DNA of 64,000 bases from Astropecten irregularis (GCA_963971285.1 OZ020251.1:2790001-2854000); one strand, 5' to 3'. Numbered from the stretch's first letter, positions 12,617 through 23,330 are shown. Program-made: numbers and translations. The notes: a model not told the origin generated them from the letters alone.

Positions 12617-12884
12617 CATCTGTTCCCTTAAATATACCTTATTCATGGTATATCCATATTGTCACCTTCCTTGTATACCCGTTGGAAAAAATAACACCAA
12701 TTTTAAAAAGAAAACGGATACCTGAGACTAGGCCTACTTTGAATCCAAGCCTCGGTTTTATTGCATTGCTTCAAAAGTAGGATTGATTATTCGGCGATTT
12801 GATTAATAAATTACGTTTCTAATCATGCAGGTATTATGTCAAATAAAAGTATTTCTTGCTTAAAACCATGTATGTGTATCCAGT

Positions 12885-13026
12885 ATGGGCGCCACCAAAA
12901 GTTTGCCACGCGTTGGTCAGTCACAATGCACGGAATCTGTCGACCGCTTTCAGATGCACGACAATTGTCGACAAATTCCGTGCATTATGATTGGCCAATG
13001 TAGCGTTGCAAACTCTTGGTGGTGCC
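12885..13026. mobile_element. MITE, GCGCCACCAAAAGTTTGC family
   Basis: The left end GGGCGCCACCAAAAGTTTGC is matched inverted by GCAAACTCTTGGTGGTGCC. The interior has an inverted pair around GTGCATTATGATTGGCCAAT. A diverged copy is at 16052-16199 and a partial one at about 15718-15790. Confidence 0.6.
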
Positions 13027-13106
13027 TTATTTAAAAATTAGAATCTCCCGTATCGAATCATTTCACAGAAAGAAAAACAGTTTCATGCACGCCCAAACAT
13101 TGTTAA

Positions 13107-13463
13107 AGATAATATCATACTTTGGTTTTTGTCAAAGAAATACAGATTCATGGGCAAAAATATCAAGGAAGATACAGTAAAAGTAATCTGTGAAAATGTC
13201 AGTCCCATACGGTGCCCACTTTTGAGAAAACAGTGAAAAACGGCCACAAGTATATTTCTTAAGTCTTTTCTGTTTTATTTTTGATCTTTTAAAAGATCAA
13301 AAAGATTTGCTGTCGTTGTTTTACTTATTACTGGATAATACACCATTTCAGGCGGAAAAAATTAACGGTAGGTTTCTACCAGCAGCATCTTCATACCCTG
13401 AAAGTTATACGTAAATCTGTGGACATTTCTGTTTTGGTCTCTTACCAAAGTATGATACTACCT
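13107..13463. mobile_element. TTAA-type MITE, complete copy
   Basis: TTAA lies at 13103-13106 and 13464-13467. The ends AGATAATATCATACTTTGGT and ACCAAAGTATGATACTACCT are inverted repeats and the centre has the TTTTGATCTTTTAAAAGATC palindrome. It has no coding capacity. Confidence 0.85.
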
Positions 13464-14136
13464 TTAACATTCAGTGACCATTTCACATGTATTTTGCGAT
13501 GTCAGCGCTGTATTTGTTTTAAGCAAATTTGCATCAACCTTGGATGTATCCAAAACAAACATAAACAACGATTTCATTTGCTGTCTGTTTACCAATATGG
13601 AAGGTCGAGTGACGTGCAAACCTTGCGTTCAAGATAATTTCAGTCTTAAAAAACTCAGCAAGCCCTCTGTCAAGTTTAAACGTATATTTTTGTGAAATTT
13701 CGACACACCCTAGTAAACACTTCAACTGGTGTTTATTCTATCGGGTCGGGCTGGATTAATTATTCACTAGAGCGTACACAAAAACAAATCGAGTCGGTCA
13801 GAAATAATAATCATTAACGTTGACTAGGAAACGATACAGGACAGAGAGTGCGACGGCTGTTTCGTGTCTAAAAATTAATAAAACCGTTCACGTTTTCCCG
13901 TGCTCTTGTTTGATTTTGTCAATCCCTGACATATCTTGTATATTTATATTCTGCTTGAACTCTGTAAACAACTGAAGCGAAGGAAACTATTTACTTTAAA
14001 ATAACTATTCAGTATTCACAGGTTTGAAGTTGTGATATGATCATACCGTGAAGGTATTATTTCGAGTGAAGCCGTATTAAACCATCAAGCTATATTTATA
14101 ACATTATTGTTATAGAACACTGTGATTGGCTCTGTA

Positions 14137-14584
14137 CAGGGTGTCCCCCAAAAAACGCAACACTTGTGTTGAGAACTATTATATGAAAATTAAACTGTTT
14201 ATCACTTCAAGATTCAGATTAATCAGATTATGAGCTATGCCTTGGCTATCACCATGTAGAATTTGAGCAAAATTGGACTAACATTGAGTGAAAAAACTAA
14301 GACTGAATCACCCAACCTCAAAACCCGATTTTCATCTTTCTTTCATACACATTATGTGTGTATTGACCACTATGCGTGTTATCCTTGCTAATTTGTTTTT
14401 AAGGAGTACTGTTTCAATTGGTCATATTTTCGCCAATTTCAGCCCAAAATATGCTTAGATTCTACATGGTGATAGCCAGGACATGGCTGTATCACATATC
14501 TGAATCTTGAAGTGATAAACGGTTTAATTTGAACATAATGGGTCCCGTCACAGTGCTGCGGTTTTTTTTTTCTGGGACACCCTG
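14137..14584. mobile_element. mariner-like non-autonomous element
   Basis: The left end CAGGGTGTCCCCCAAAAAA is matched inverted by TTTTTTTCTGGGACACCCTG. TA dinucleotides flank both ends (14135-14136 and 14585-14586), as for Tc1/mariner elements. Two further inverted blocks (TATCACTTCAAGATTCAGAT near 14200 and its inverse near 14500) show a large palindrome. No transposase frame is present. Confidence 0.7.
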
Positions 14585-14875
14585 TATAGTTCTTATATGC
14601 CTTTCTCACACGATGCAATGGGAAACATTTGAGAATCGGTCTTCAAGTCTTTAAATCTGCATGCATTATAGGGGAAAGTGAGAAACTGCTCGAAAGTGAC
14701 TTCATTCCGTTTTACTTCTGTGCTATAGTAAAATTGTCTTGTGTATACAGTGTACTTGGTTGCCTCTAAGTTACCTGTACACATTGTCTCGTGTGTCATT
14801 TTAAATGGCCTTTCCATTGCACAATACAATCATGTTATCCTTTTAAATGTATCTCTTTTTTTTTTTACATTTTAG

Positions 14876-14914
14876 GATTTTTTGGCTTAGGTGAGGAAAC
14901 CAACTTCTTTCAAA
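14876..14914 (+). other. probable 5' UTR part of tetraspanin A exon 1
   Basis: A long T tract ending in ACATTTTAG at 14875 is a good 3' splice site, followed by 39 bases that lead into the start codon at 14915. This suggests an upstream non-coding exon that I cannot place. Confidence 0.45.
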
Positions 14915-14980
14915 ATGGTTGCTGGGTGCGGTGCAAAGTTAGCGAAGATGATTCTCTTCGTCTTCAACTTCCTAGTGTGG
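14915..14980 (+). CDS. tetraspanin A coding exon 1
   Basis: It encodes 22 residues starting MVAGCGAKLAKM, the cytosolic N-terminus and the first half of TM1, and is followed by the donor GTAAGG. The cysteine near the membrane is a likely palmitoylation site. The start context AAAATGG is favourable, and no in-frame ATG lies between it and the upstream splice acceptor. Confidence 0.85.
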
Positions 14981-17900
14981 GTAAGGACGATTACGTTAAG
15001 TGAAAAGCTTATGTGTACCTACCGGTACCTATACACCTTTAGAAATTTCCTGTGGAGACATATTCAACATACATTATGCTCGGTCTCCACAAGGCACTAG
15101 ATATACCTTGTATCTTGTAGTATATTTACTTCCGAAAGGTCCTCCAGGGACTATACTGGAAGTTGAGAAGACGAGAAGAAGATACAGTTTTAGAGGTGGG
15201 AGGAAAACCCCAGACTAATATTCTGGGTATAAAACCTACAGAATCGGGTAGGGACTGAAAACCCAATCCACTTGTGGACCGAGCCGGACTCAAACCCGGT
15301 CCGCATAGGTGAAATGCGAGGAAAGAACCACTACGCCAACCTGACTCCCGTCCATAATTATTAAGGAGATAATTTGGACTTACGTGCATATGGATTTAGA
15401 AAAGCTAGAATCCTGCTGGAATCAAAGTGACGTTTTGGTAAGAGTAAACAGGCTGACAGATTCTCCCTTTCTCTCTTTGCCTTGCCACTGTCTAGGCTGT
15501 GGGTATCATTCTGATTGCCGTAGGAGGATACGTCCTGGCTCGGCCTGATCAATATTCCAGCTTCTTCGGATCCAACTCCAACTCACTGACAGTGGTTTGT
15601 GGAATGGTCATAGGCGTCGGGTGCCTAGTGTTCCTACTGGCATTTGCCGGTTGCTGTGGAGCAATGAAAGAGAGCGCCTGCCTACTGAAAATAGTAAGTA
15701 CATGAGAGATGCGACTACGTTTCACAACAGTGCGCTACCGTGCGTTTGCGACGCGTTGGCCAATCACAATGCGCTTAATTAATTTTGTAGACAAACTCAA
15801 GATTCAATTCTAAGGGTCTTTACGAAATGAGGCTTGAGACTAGGCTTGGGATTTATTTTGCTACTGCCATTTTGTGTCCTAAATGAAATGAAGGGCTTGA
15901 GATACATGGCGAAGCTAGAGCCTTTCCCCAGCTTCATCATGTGGCCCAATGCCCAATCCCTTCATTTCATTTTGTGGGCCGCTAATGGCGGTAGTGAAAT
16001 ACGTCCCAAGCCTATAGCCTCGGGCCTAGTTTCGTAAAGGCCCTACGTACGTTTCACAATAGTGCGCCACAATGAGTTGGCCAATCATAATGTGCGGAAT
16101 AAATTCTGTCGACAAAATGCGCATGTGGAAAGATGCGTAGTTGTCAACATTTTGGCGAAACGCGTTGCAAACTCATGGTGACGCACTATTGTGAATAGCC
16201 CATTATTCGCCGTAAGATACGCTATGATTACCCATTAATGATGAGTTTAGTAATGTTCGGTTTTTCCCATTCGGTTTGCTCTATAGTGACAAAAAAAGTT
16301 GGAAGACATAAAATTGAAAATAAGTTGAGTACATGTATTTCAAACACTTATAGGTTTTTATGTTCACGGAAAGAAACCGCAACAATATAAATTAATAACG
16401 TAGGCTGGAGACCAGCCAAATCAGTTTCGTTGTAAAAAGTCCGCTAACAGACTACAGTAGTTTACGCGGTAAAAATTAATACAAGTCTACACGAAGCCCG
16501 CCACTGAGTACTCTGTCAATGGAGTCACATTGACTCTACCTCTGTAGTCCACCGACTCTTTCTAAGAGTCTGGTGCGATTTACTCTGTTTTAAGAGTCGT
16601 TTGACTCCAATTTGGCTATGAGTGCAAGACACAGCTGTGACACCATTCCATACCTACCAAGGATAATGGACCCTTCCGGCCTGTCAATCAAACTCTGGGC
16701 ATTGACCAATCGGAGGACGCCTTTTAATCTGGTGACCACGAAAGCTTTGGGGCCTTTTCAAAACTCGGCTCCGGCTGAGGCTCCGGCTCCGGCTCCATTT
16801 TGTGCATCCATTCTAGATTAACAGGTATCAAAATAGAGGCTTTTGGCTGCGGTTCGGAAGTAGATTATCTGGTTTGAAAAGGAAAACAGAGCATCAGATT
16901 CACTGAAAAACAACAACCTGTATTTTCAGCATATGGATGGCAGAGACGAAGCCGGAGCCTGAGCCGGAGCCGAGGTTTGGAAAAGGGCCTCGGTCATAGC
17001 CATAGATATATATATATAAAAAACTATATCTATGGTCACAGCTGTATGTAAAACACACGCGTGGGCGGGGCTTAAGAGCAAAGCCGGAACGGTCCATTAA
17101 TTTAGTATCTTCACTTGGAACCATGCACCGTCCATGCATAAAGTTTAGATATTTTGATTTCTTCCATACAGTACATTGCAGTCCTGCTGATACTCCTGAT
17201 ATTGGAGGTTGTTGGTGGCATTCTGGCTATTGTGTACAGGGGAGAGGTAAGTTGAATGAGTTTTTTTTTTCAATCAGTCTAATTTTTGTCCTTTTTGATT
17301 TAAAGGTAATGACTCTGGTAGCATCCCGAAACAAAAATCCACAACTTACAGGGTATAAAGTTGGTGATGGTAGAAACATATTGTTAAAATCTTTCTGCCT
17401 GAAATGCTGTATTTATTCGGAAAAGAGTAAAACCAGTGACCAAAATTATTTTTGATCTTTTAAAAGATAAAAAAAAAAAAAAGACTGTGGCTGTTTTTCA
17501 TTGTTTTCTCAAAAAGTGGGCACCGTATTGGACTGAAATTTTCACAGATGACTGTTATTGTATCTTCCTTATTTTTGCCCATGAATCTGTCTTTCTTTGA
17601 CAAAAACCAATGTATGTTATTGCCTTTAAAACCATGTTTTACAAGTAAAATTTAGTCGCGTTTTCGCTATTTTCTCGTGAGTCAGATGTCCGATTGAGCT
17701 CTAATATTCAAGGGCTTATAATTTCATGTACATGCTGGACTAGACAAAGTGTGAGTGCTATTTTATGACCTTTAATACCAAACACGTATTATACACATTT
17801 AACCTTTTGTGAAACCCAACTCCGATAGAAGTTTCTCTTAATTATCACCCTTTGAATTGTGAACAGATTGAGGACATATTGACGAAAGAATTGACGAGTC

Positions 17901-20900
17901 AAATAAAAGACTATGTGTACGAAGCTGACAAGGAGCCCGGCGCAATCGATCTTCTGCAGCAGGTAAGATACAAAATAAATCAAGAGAACAATCCTAGCCA
18001 TAAATAGAAACTCTTCTGTGCCTCCTTATTTACTCCTTAAAGGGTCTATGCAATAGGAATATTATGGCTTGAACATGTGCCGAAAATAAATTGTTACATG
18101 GGCCTTTGGTTTTTCCCACTTCCTTACACTGTTTCAGGGTTAACAACAGGTTTTTGGGTTTGTATGCTAATTAGAATTTCCATTACATCTGGGTGAAGAT
18201 GAGCAATTGACAAAGCGTCTTGCCCAAGGACGCAAGCACCACTAGCCCATGGCTGGATTCGAACCCACAATCTGCATATTGACCACAGGATCTTGAGTAC
18301 GACACGCCAGACCACTAGGCCACGGCACCCCATGCACACGATTATCAAATTGAAGAGAAGCAAACACTTCATTTTGTCAATTTTTTTTTCTTTACAGGGG
18401 GGGAAATGCTGCGGTTCTGACAATTACACGGATTGGAAGGGGAGCAAATATCAGGCTGACACTCCGGGAAAGTTTGTCCCATTGTCATGTTGCAAGGATG
18501 AAAAAAAGGACGGTTGCAATGACGCGAACAAAGAAAGCACCGATATAAAAACGAAAAACGACATTTTCAACGAGGTGAGGTCCAATGCTGGTTATTATGG
18601 GATACCAAAAGGCAGACAAATGAATTATATTGTGGCAGTTCCTTGTCACCATACCAGCGCCAAATAAGCAGCCATATGAGAGAATAGAATGACAAAATTA
18701 CAAAATCGGAGGCTCAGGCTCAGGCTCCAACGCTGTCATCTATATGCTGAAAATAATAGGTTGTGGTGTTTTTTTTTATTGAAGCTGAAGCTAGGCTTTC
18801 CTTTTCAAACCAGAGAGTTACTTCCGAACCGCAGCCAAAAGCCTCTATTTTGATACCTAGCTGTTATTATTTAAGAATGGATTCATGAAATGGAGCCGTA
18901 GCCGGAGCCTGAGCCTGAGCCTATAGCGTTCCGATATAACTTCATACCAATTCAAATCTCATGGTGACAAGGCGCCGAATCTAATCTGTTTGTCACCTGA
19001 CTATGTGTATGTTTGCCTGTCTGTCTTTCATTGCGAAAGTTTAAAGGTAGTATCATACTTTTTTGTCAAAGAAGTACAGATTCATGGACCAAAATATCAA
19101 GGAAGTTACAGTAACAGTCATCTGTGAAAATTTCAGCCCCATACGGTGCCCACTTTTTTGAGAAAATCGTGGAAAACGGCCGCAGTATTTCTTAAGTGTT
19201 TTTTCTTCTATTTTTGATCTTTTAAAAGGTCAAAAAGATTTTCGGTCGTTGTTTTACTAATTTCTGGATAAATACACCATTTCAGGCGGAACAATTTTAA
19301 CGGAATGTTTCTATCAGCACCATTTTATACCCTGAAAGGTATACGTTAATCTGTGAACATTTCTATTTTGGTTTCTTACCAAAGTATGATACTACCTTTA
19401 AAAGGTTTAATGAGAATGTTGGCAAATTTGCGAGATGAACATGCAGGAGCTGTCATAAAATCAGTATAAATGATTGGACTGCTGATCCCAAGCATAAAAC
19501 GTTTGACGATCGTGAACAGTTTTTGATCGTCACAATTCTCCTGCGAAGCTCGCACAGTAGTGAAGAGGTATAATGTGTGTCAAATTCTAGATTGAACACG
19601 GTCTATAGATCAATATATAAAAGGTAGTATCATACTTAAGTAGCATACCGAAACAGAAATGTTCGCAGATTTACCTATAACTAACTTACGGATTATGAAG
19701 ATGCTGATGTTAGAAACATACCGTTAAATTTTTTCTGCCTGAAATGCTGTATTTGTCAAGAAAAGAGTAAAACCAGTTAAAAGGCTTAGGCCTATGTTTG
19801 ATCTTAAATAAAAGAGAAAAAACTAAAGAAATACTGTGGCCGTTTTGCGATGTTTTCTCACAAAGTGGGCACCGTATGGGACTGAAATTTTCTCAGATGA
19901 CTGTTACTGCATCTTCCGTGATATGTTTTGCCCATGAATCCGATTTTTTTGACAAAAAGCAAAGTAGGCCCTAATACCTTTACGGGTAATATCATACTTT
20001 GGGTTTTGTCAAAGAAATGCAGATTCATGGGGGGGGGATATCAAGAAAGATTATAGCAACAGTGATCTGTGAAATTCCAAGTCAAATACGGTGCCCACAT
20101 TGCATTTTACATTGCATTTTTACGGACACTGAACATAAGTTTTCATTCGTTTTGTCTTTCAGGGTTGTATCAAATCTATGGTAGACGCAATGCAGGAGTA
20201 TTTCCTCATTCTGGGAGCTGTGGCTTTGTCTATGGTCGCTGCCGAGGCAAGTACATGTATAGGCCTAAACATCCAACTTAAGTTGCAAAAGATATACTGT
20301 GTATGAAACGAACATGAAGGTTTGGCGTTAGTGTCTGAATAGAGCGCATATTCCACATAGTTGGGCGTAACTATTCCGGGGTGCATTCGTTTAGCTCCCC
20401 GGGTCAGCCCTTTCTGGGAATGGTCGTCTTTTACTGCACAAAACGAGCGAGAGAATGGAGACGAGGTTGACTGGTGTCGACCCAGGAGAGCTAAACGAAT
20501 GCACCCATAGTGTCCTCATGCATTTTTATGGCCGCCATGACACATGACATTATGGGCAAATTACAACCCCTAACTACATCACGTTATTCCGCATGTCGTG
20601 GCAGTTGACCGCTGTTTTGATTCACTGTCTTGATTTCTTCATAGTATTATATAAAATAAGCAAACAAAGATTATTTAAAGAAAATCATGCCGCATAAAAA
20701 AACACCAAAAAGAAAATGTGCGCAGATTTGTAATGTAAAGGCCTTACGATATATCGCGCGTCATTATAATTTATGTATGTACACACATCGCACATCACAA
20801 AATAATGCGCAGATATTTGTGAATTTGTGATCATGCACTGTACCAAATATTACATGTGCCCAGATATTTGTGATGTTCAATGTCCCTCCTGGGCCACCAT

Positions 20901-22504
20901 TCTTTGCCGTCTTGCGCATGATATGCATATTTAATTTTATGTTATGGGCGCCCCAAGTGTCATATGTCATGGCGACCACTGCATCTCGCGCTGGGTACGA
21001 AAGCACACAATAGGCTATCCACGTTTTTATAGTTTTGCAAAATGCATCCCATTATAATCACTTGTTGTTTTGTTTCGTTTCCATTACATTCTCATAGCAG
21101 TTTTTTTTTACTTTCTGAAAGACATTGTGGAATTAAAATGGTTGTCCGGGTGTTTTGTCTAAAACGTTGACCATTCGATCTATGTCCACAGATCCTAGCC
21201 ATGATTTTTGCATGCTGTGTCATCAGGGGCATCGATCGTGGAGAATACGCCTAAAACAAGGTCTGCGATTGGCCAATTCGACGCCCTCTATACTATCCAC
21301 TACCAATCAGTGTGTTCGTTTTATAGTAGGCGCACTCGTCAGTAGTGAGCTGCACTTTGTTCACTTCTTCTGCACGATCAGATGAGCCTTTATAGAGCTT
21401 CGTTTCTTAGGGAGTTTACGAAACTGAGGCTCAGGCTCCGGCTCAGGCTTCAGCTCTGACATCCATATGCTGAAAATATAGATTGTGGTTTTCCATTGAA
21501 GCTGAAGCTCTGTCTTCATTTTCAAACCAGAGAATCTACTTCCGACCCGCAGCCAAAAGCCTCTATTTTGATACCCGTTGTTTCAGAATGGATTCAGGAA
21601 ATGGAGCCAGAGCCTGAGCATGAGCCTGAGCCTCCGTTTCGTAAAACGCCCATGTTTCACACTAACCACACCTCTTATACATCATCTTCTCCGGTGTCCA
21701 TAACATGCATCACTCTACTGTAAGATGGCTGCCAACTTAGATTAAAGTGTGGCGTTGTTATGCCACATACATTGTATTTTCCTGCGTCTGTTTCGTTTTC
21801 CTTTTGTCGGATGATTGGTTATCTGGGAGCTTGCTTTCATCGTCTGTTTGTTGTTTGTTTGCCAATTTCTTTGATTCAGATCATCTGTTTGTATCCGGCG
21901 TTTCATGTTTTTTTTTCTGTAGCATTTAACCTTAATTGGTTGCTTTGATCTCAAGTTAAAGCGGCACCAACACAATTTCACACAAACAGTATTTTTTTCA
22001 CTGTTAATCACAGACAGAGAGAATACCGCAGAGTCATTATCGGGGTGTTAATATTCGAAAGGACGCACATTAAAATTGTGAAATACACCCAGAACGGTGC
22101 TTCAAATCCTGGCCAATTTCGTCAAATCTGGACATTAACATGATCTGAGATAATGACTATATCATGCTCCGGTTTCAAACTTTGGGGCACCAGGGGTTGA
22201 TTTCACGAAGCCCTCTCGACCGATCGTTATTCGAGTTACGAAGGATAATTCCCATCGTACCCTGGGGGACTTTGATGGGTTTGATGAAATCGACCCCACT
22301 AAACATTATTTTTCTTTCCTATAGCAGATCTATATTGTTCAGTTTTAAAGCCATCGTTTCTTTTAATTGAAGATTGAAACAAACAATAACAAATTCAGAA
22401 TAATGTCAATTTTTTGTCCTTTTCCCCTTTTAATTATGTAGATTCTCGCGATGATTTTCGCCTGCTGTGTAATCAGCGGAATCAATAACAACGAGTACGA
22501 ATAG
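14915..22504 (+). CDS. tetraspanin A, CD63-like, complete gene with alternative last exons
   Basis: A four-pass membrane scaffold of the tetraspanin family, which organises membrane microdomains at the surface and on endosomes. Coding exons are 14915-14980, 15496-15693, 17172-17246, 17867-17962, 18398-18574, 20163-20246 and then either 21192-21254 or 22442-22504; all junctions are phase 0. The product is 252 residues with either ending, normal for the family. I see TM1 about 12-35, TM2 about 57-76, the GCCGAMKES signature after TM2, TM3 about 89-109, the large loop with CCG at 149-151, PLSCC at 173-177 and C185 and C206, and TM4 about 214-240. NYT at 154-156 is a glycosylation sequon. CCGSDNYTDW closely resembles the CD63 loop. 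Both tails lack the YxxPhi lysosomal signal of CD63. One intron uses a GC donor (20247). CD63-like is inference from motif similarity. Confidence 0.9.
15130..15352 (-). repeat. tRNA-derived SINE in tetraspanin A intron 1
   Basis: It matches the 9590-9844 SINE through the body (GATACAGTTTTAGAGGTGGG) and the head (B box GGGTTTGAGTCC on the minus strand). It is inserted antisense to the gene and leaves both splice sites intact. Confidence 0.75.
15496..15693 (+). CDS. tetraspanin A coding exon 2
   Basis: It encodes 66 residues: the rest of TM1, the small extracellular loop, TM2 and the inner signature GCCGAMKESACLL. It is bounded by TGTCTAG and GTAAGT. The frame joins exons 1 and 3 at phase 0. 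Confidence 0.92.
15718..15790. mobile_element. partial MITE, GCGCCACC family
   Basis: The words GTGCGCTACCGTGCGTTTGC and GCGTTGGCCAATCACAATGC match the left half of the 12885 and 16052 elements. The right half is missing. Confidence 0.45.
15814..16043. mobile_element. MITE, GAGGCTAGGCTTGGGA family, copy 4, in intron 2
   Basis: Complete copy with ends GGGTCTTTACGAAATGAGGC and TTTCGTAAAGGCCC in inverted order. The interior is closest to the 4122 copy. It is non-coding. Confidence 0.75.
16052..16199. mobile_element. MITE, GCGCCACC family, complete copy
   Basis: The left end TTTCACAATAGTGCGCCAC is matched inverted by GTGACGCACTATTGTGAATAG. The interior pair GTTGGCCAATCATAATGTGC and CGTTGCAAACTC resembles 12885-13026. 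Confidence 0.6.
16749..16989. mobile_element. MITE, GGCTCC-hexamer-end family, copy 2
   Basis: Ends run GGGCCTTTTCAAAACTCGG at the left and CCGAGGTTTGGAAAAGGGCC at the right. The hexamer-rich subterminal parts are GGCTCCGGCTCCGGCTCC and GCCGGAGCCTGAGCCGGAGC. It lies in intron 2 of tetraspanin A. Confidence 0.8.
17172..17246 (+). CDS. tetraspanin A coding exon 3
   Basis: It encodes 25 residues, YIAVLLILLILEVVGGILAI onwards, which form TM3 with the conserved glutamate. It is bounded by CATACAG and GTAAGT. The length of exactly 25 codons equals exon 3 of tetraspanin B. Confidence 0.92.
17304..17625. mobile_element. TTAA-type MITE in tetraspanin A intron 3
   Basis: TTAA flanks at 17300-17303 and 17626-17629. 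The interior words GGTATAAAGTTGGTGATGGT and TTTTTGATCTTTTAAAAGAT match the family. A fragment of the 5154-type element follows directly at about 17630-17785. Confidence 0.75.
17867..17962 (+). CDS. tetraspanin A coding exon 4
   Basis: It encodes 32 residues (IEDILTKELTSQIKDYVYEA onwards), the first helices of the large extracellular loop. It is bounded by GAACAG and GTAAGA at phase 0. Confidence 0.9.
18130..18332 (-). repeat. tRNA-derived SINE in tetraspanin A intron 4
   Basis: On the minus strand the head reads GGGGTGCCGTGGCCTAGTGG (A box) then GGGTTCGAATCC (B box). The body has CCTTGGGCAAGACGCTTTGT. This is a different SINE family from the one at 9590 and 15130. Its right edge is about 65 bases upstream of exon 5. 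Confidence 0.8.
18398..18574 (+). CDS. tetraspanin A coding exon 5 (large loop core)
   Basis: It encodes 59 residues with the CCG motif, the NYT sequon, PLSCC and a further cysteine, the disulfide core of the large loop. It is bounded by TTTACAG and GTGAGG. The stretch between SCC and the exon end is unusually lysine and aspartate rich. Confidence 0.93.
18696..18930. mobile_element. MITE, GGCTCC-hexamer-end family, copy 3
   Basis: It lies in intron 5 of tetraspanin A in the opposite orientation to most copies. It starts AGGCTCAGGCTCAGGCTCC, has CATATGCTGAAAATAATAGG inside, and ends GAGCCTGAGCCTGAGCC. Confidence 0.7.
19045..19397. mobile_element. TTAA-type MITE in tetraspanin A intron 5, copy a
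   Basis: TTAA flanks at 19041-19044 and 19398-19401. The ends are AGGTAGTATCATACTT and ACCAAAGTATGATACTACCT. It is complete and closely resembles 13107-13463. Confidence 0.85.
19619..20100. mobile_element. TTAA-type MITE copy b plus a truncated copy c, back to back
   Basis: Copy b runs about 19619-19981 from AAGGTAGTATCATACTTAAG to a decayed right end. Copy c starts at about 19985 (GGTAATATCATACTTTGGG) and breaks off near 20100 after GTGCCCACAT. Copy b lacks a clean left TTAA. Confidence 0.65.
20163..20246 (+). CDS. tetraspanin A coding exon 6
   Basis: It encodes 28 residues (GCIKSMVDAMQEYF onwards): the last loop cysteine, C206, and most of TM4, ending in the conserved glutamate. The acceptor is CTTTCAG, and the donor is GCAAGT, a GC-AG intron. 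The 28-codon length is the same in tetraspanins B and C. Confidence 0.9.
20379..20506. mobile_element. MITE, GGGTGCATTCGTTTAGCTC ends
   Basis: The left end GGGTGCATTCGTTTAGCTC is matched inverted by GAGCTAAACGAATGCACCC. It is 128 bp long and the only copy I noticed in the window. Confidence 0.7.
20507..20990. mobile_element. inverted-repeat element of about 480 bp
   Basis: The left part ATTTTTATGGCCGCCATGAC is mirrored near 20945-20985 (GTGTCATATGTCATGGCGAC). The interior repeats GCGCAGATATTTGTGA. A related, truncated copy in the opposite orientation is at about 61140-61475. Confidence 0.55.
21192..21254 (+). CDS. tetraspanin A alternative last exon 7a
   Basis: It encodes ILAMIFACCVIRGIDRGEYA then TAA, after the acceptor TGTCCACAG. 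It completes TM4 with the juxtamembrane CC and a short tail. Compared with exon 7b, the first 11 residues are identical although six of those codons differ at the third base, so both copies look constrained. Confidence 0.82.
   Translation: MLAMIFACCVIRGIDRGEYA
21413..21650. mobile_element. MITE, GGCTCC-hexamer-end family, copy 4, between exons 7a and 7b
   Basis: Starts AGTTTACGAAACTGAGGCTC and ends GAGCCTCCGTTTCGTAAAAC, an inverted pair. The interior carries the CATATGCTGAAAATATAG and CCTCTATTTTGATACC words of the family. Confidence 0.8.
22195..22297. mobile_element. MITE, CTACGATCGATCGTAAC family, short copy
   Basis: The ends GGGTTGATTTCACGAAGCCC and GGGTTTGATGAAATCGACCCC pair inversely. 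The centre is shorter than in the 12478 and 35905 copies. Confidence 0.55.
22442..22504 (+). CDS. tetraspanin A alternative last exon 7b
   Basis: It encodes ILAMIFACCVISGINNNEYE then TAG after the acceptor TTATGTAG. It is the same length as exon 7a and in the same phase. The tail differs: 7a ends in a basic and acidic DRGEYA, 7b in NNNEYE. Either can follow exon 6, giving two isoforms of 252 residues. Confidence 0.82.
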   Translation: MLAMIFACCVISGINNNEYE

Positions 22505-22683
22505 GAGGCGAGATCGCAACCAGCCATCCACTCACACCAATTAAGACAACAAGTACATCATGAGGCCTAGGCCTATTTTAGAGAGAACAAAACAATCAAT
22601 AGGCATTTTGCGAAAAAAAACATTCAAAAATTGAAAAAGGTATAAGGTGGTGTTTTTATATAAAAGCAAACCTCTTTCTATGG

Positions 22684-22922
22684 CCCTTTTCCAAACCTCG
22701 GTTCCGGCTTAGGCTCCGGCTCAGGCTCCATTTCGTGAGTCCATTTTAAAATGACCGGTATCAAAATAGAGGTTTTTGGCTGCGGTTCGGAAGTAGATAC
22801 TCTATTTTGAACAAGAAAACAGAGATTCAGCTTCAATGAAAAGCCACAACCTATATTTTCAGTATATGGATGACAGCGCCGAAGCCGGAGCCTGAGCCGG
22901 AGCCGAGGTTTGGAAAAGGGCC
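22684..22922. mobile_element. MITE, GGCTCC-hexamer-end family, copy 5
   Basis: Clean copy: GGCCCTTTTCCAAACCTCGG at the left and CCGAGGTTTGGAAAAGGGCC at the right are exact inverted ends. It lies about 180 bases after the tetraspanin A stop, possibly in its 3' UTR. Confidence 0.85.
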
Positions 22923-23330
22923 TATATTTGCTTTAGTGTTTAAACAGTTTCAAATATAATCGGTCAAATATTGTGGTGAACCGTTATTGTGTTAAATACA
23001 AAGAGTTGTACACTAATTTGCATCACTTAAAACAATCAATTAATTAAGTCTTAATCTTATTAACAGTTTCACGAGTAACTTCTGAGTCTTAATTGTCGAA
23101 ATTGTTACATACCGTAAGAATTGAAGGAGCTTTTTAATCTTATTTTACTCATGATAGCCATAGATTTGTGACGATTCTTAACATTTCTACGCAAGTGCAT
23201 TTAACGCAGGCCTGTAAAATAGTTATGTGAACAGTATACCTTATTTGCATAATTATGCATTGATATTTTCATATGAGAATTATGTAGAAAGACCCGGATG
23301 TTTGAATGATGCAGAAATTGATGTTTTAAA

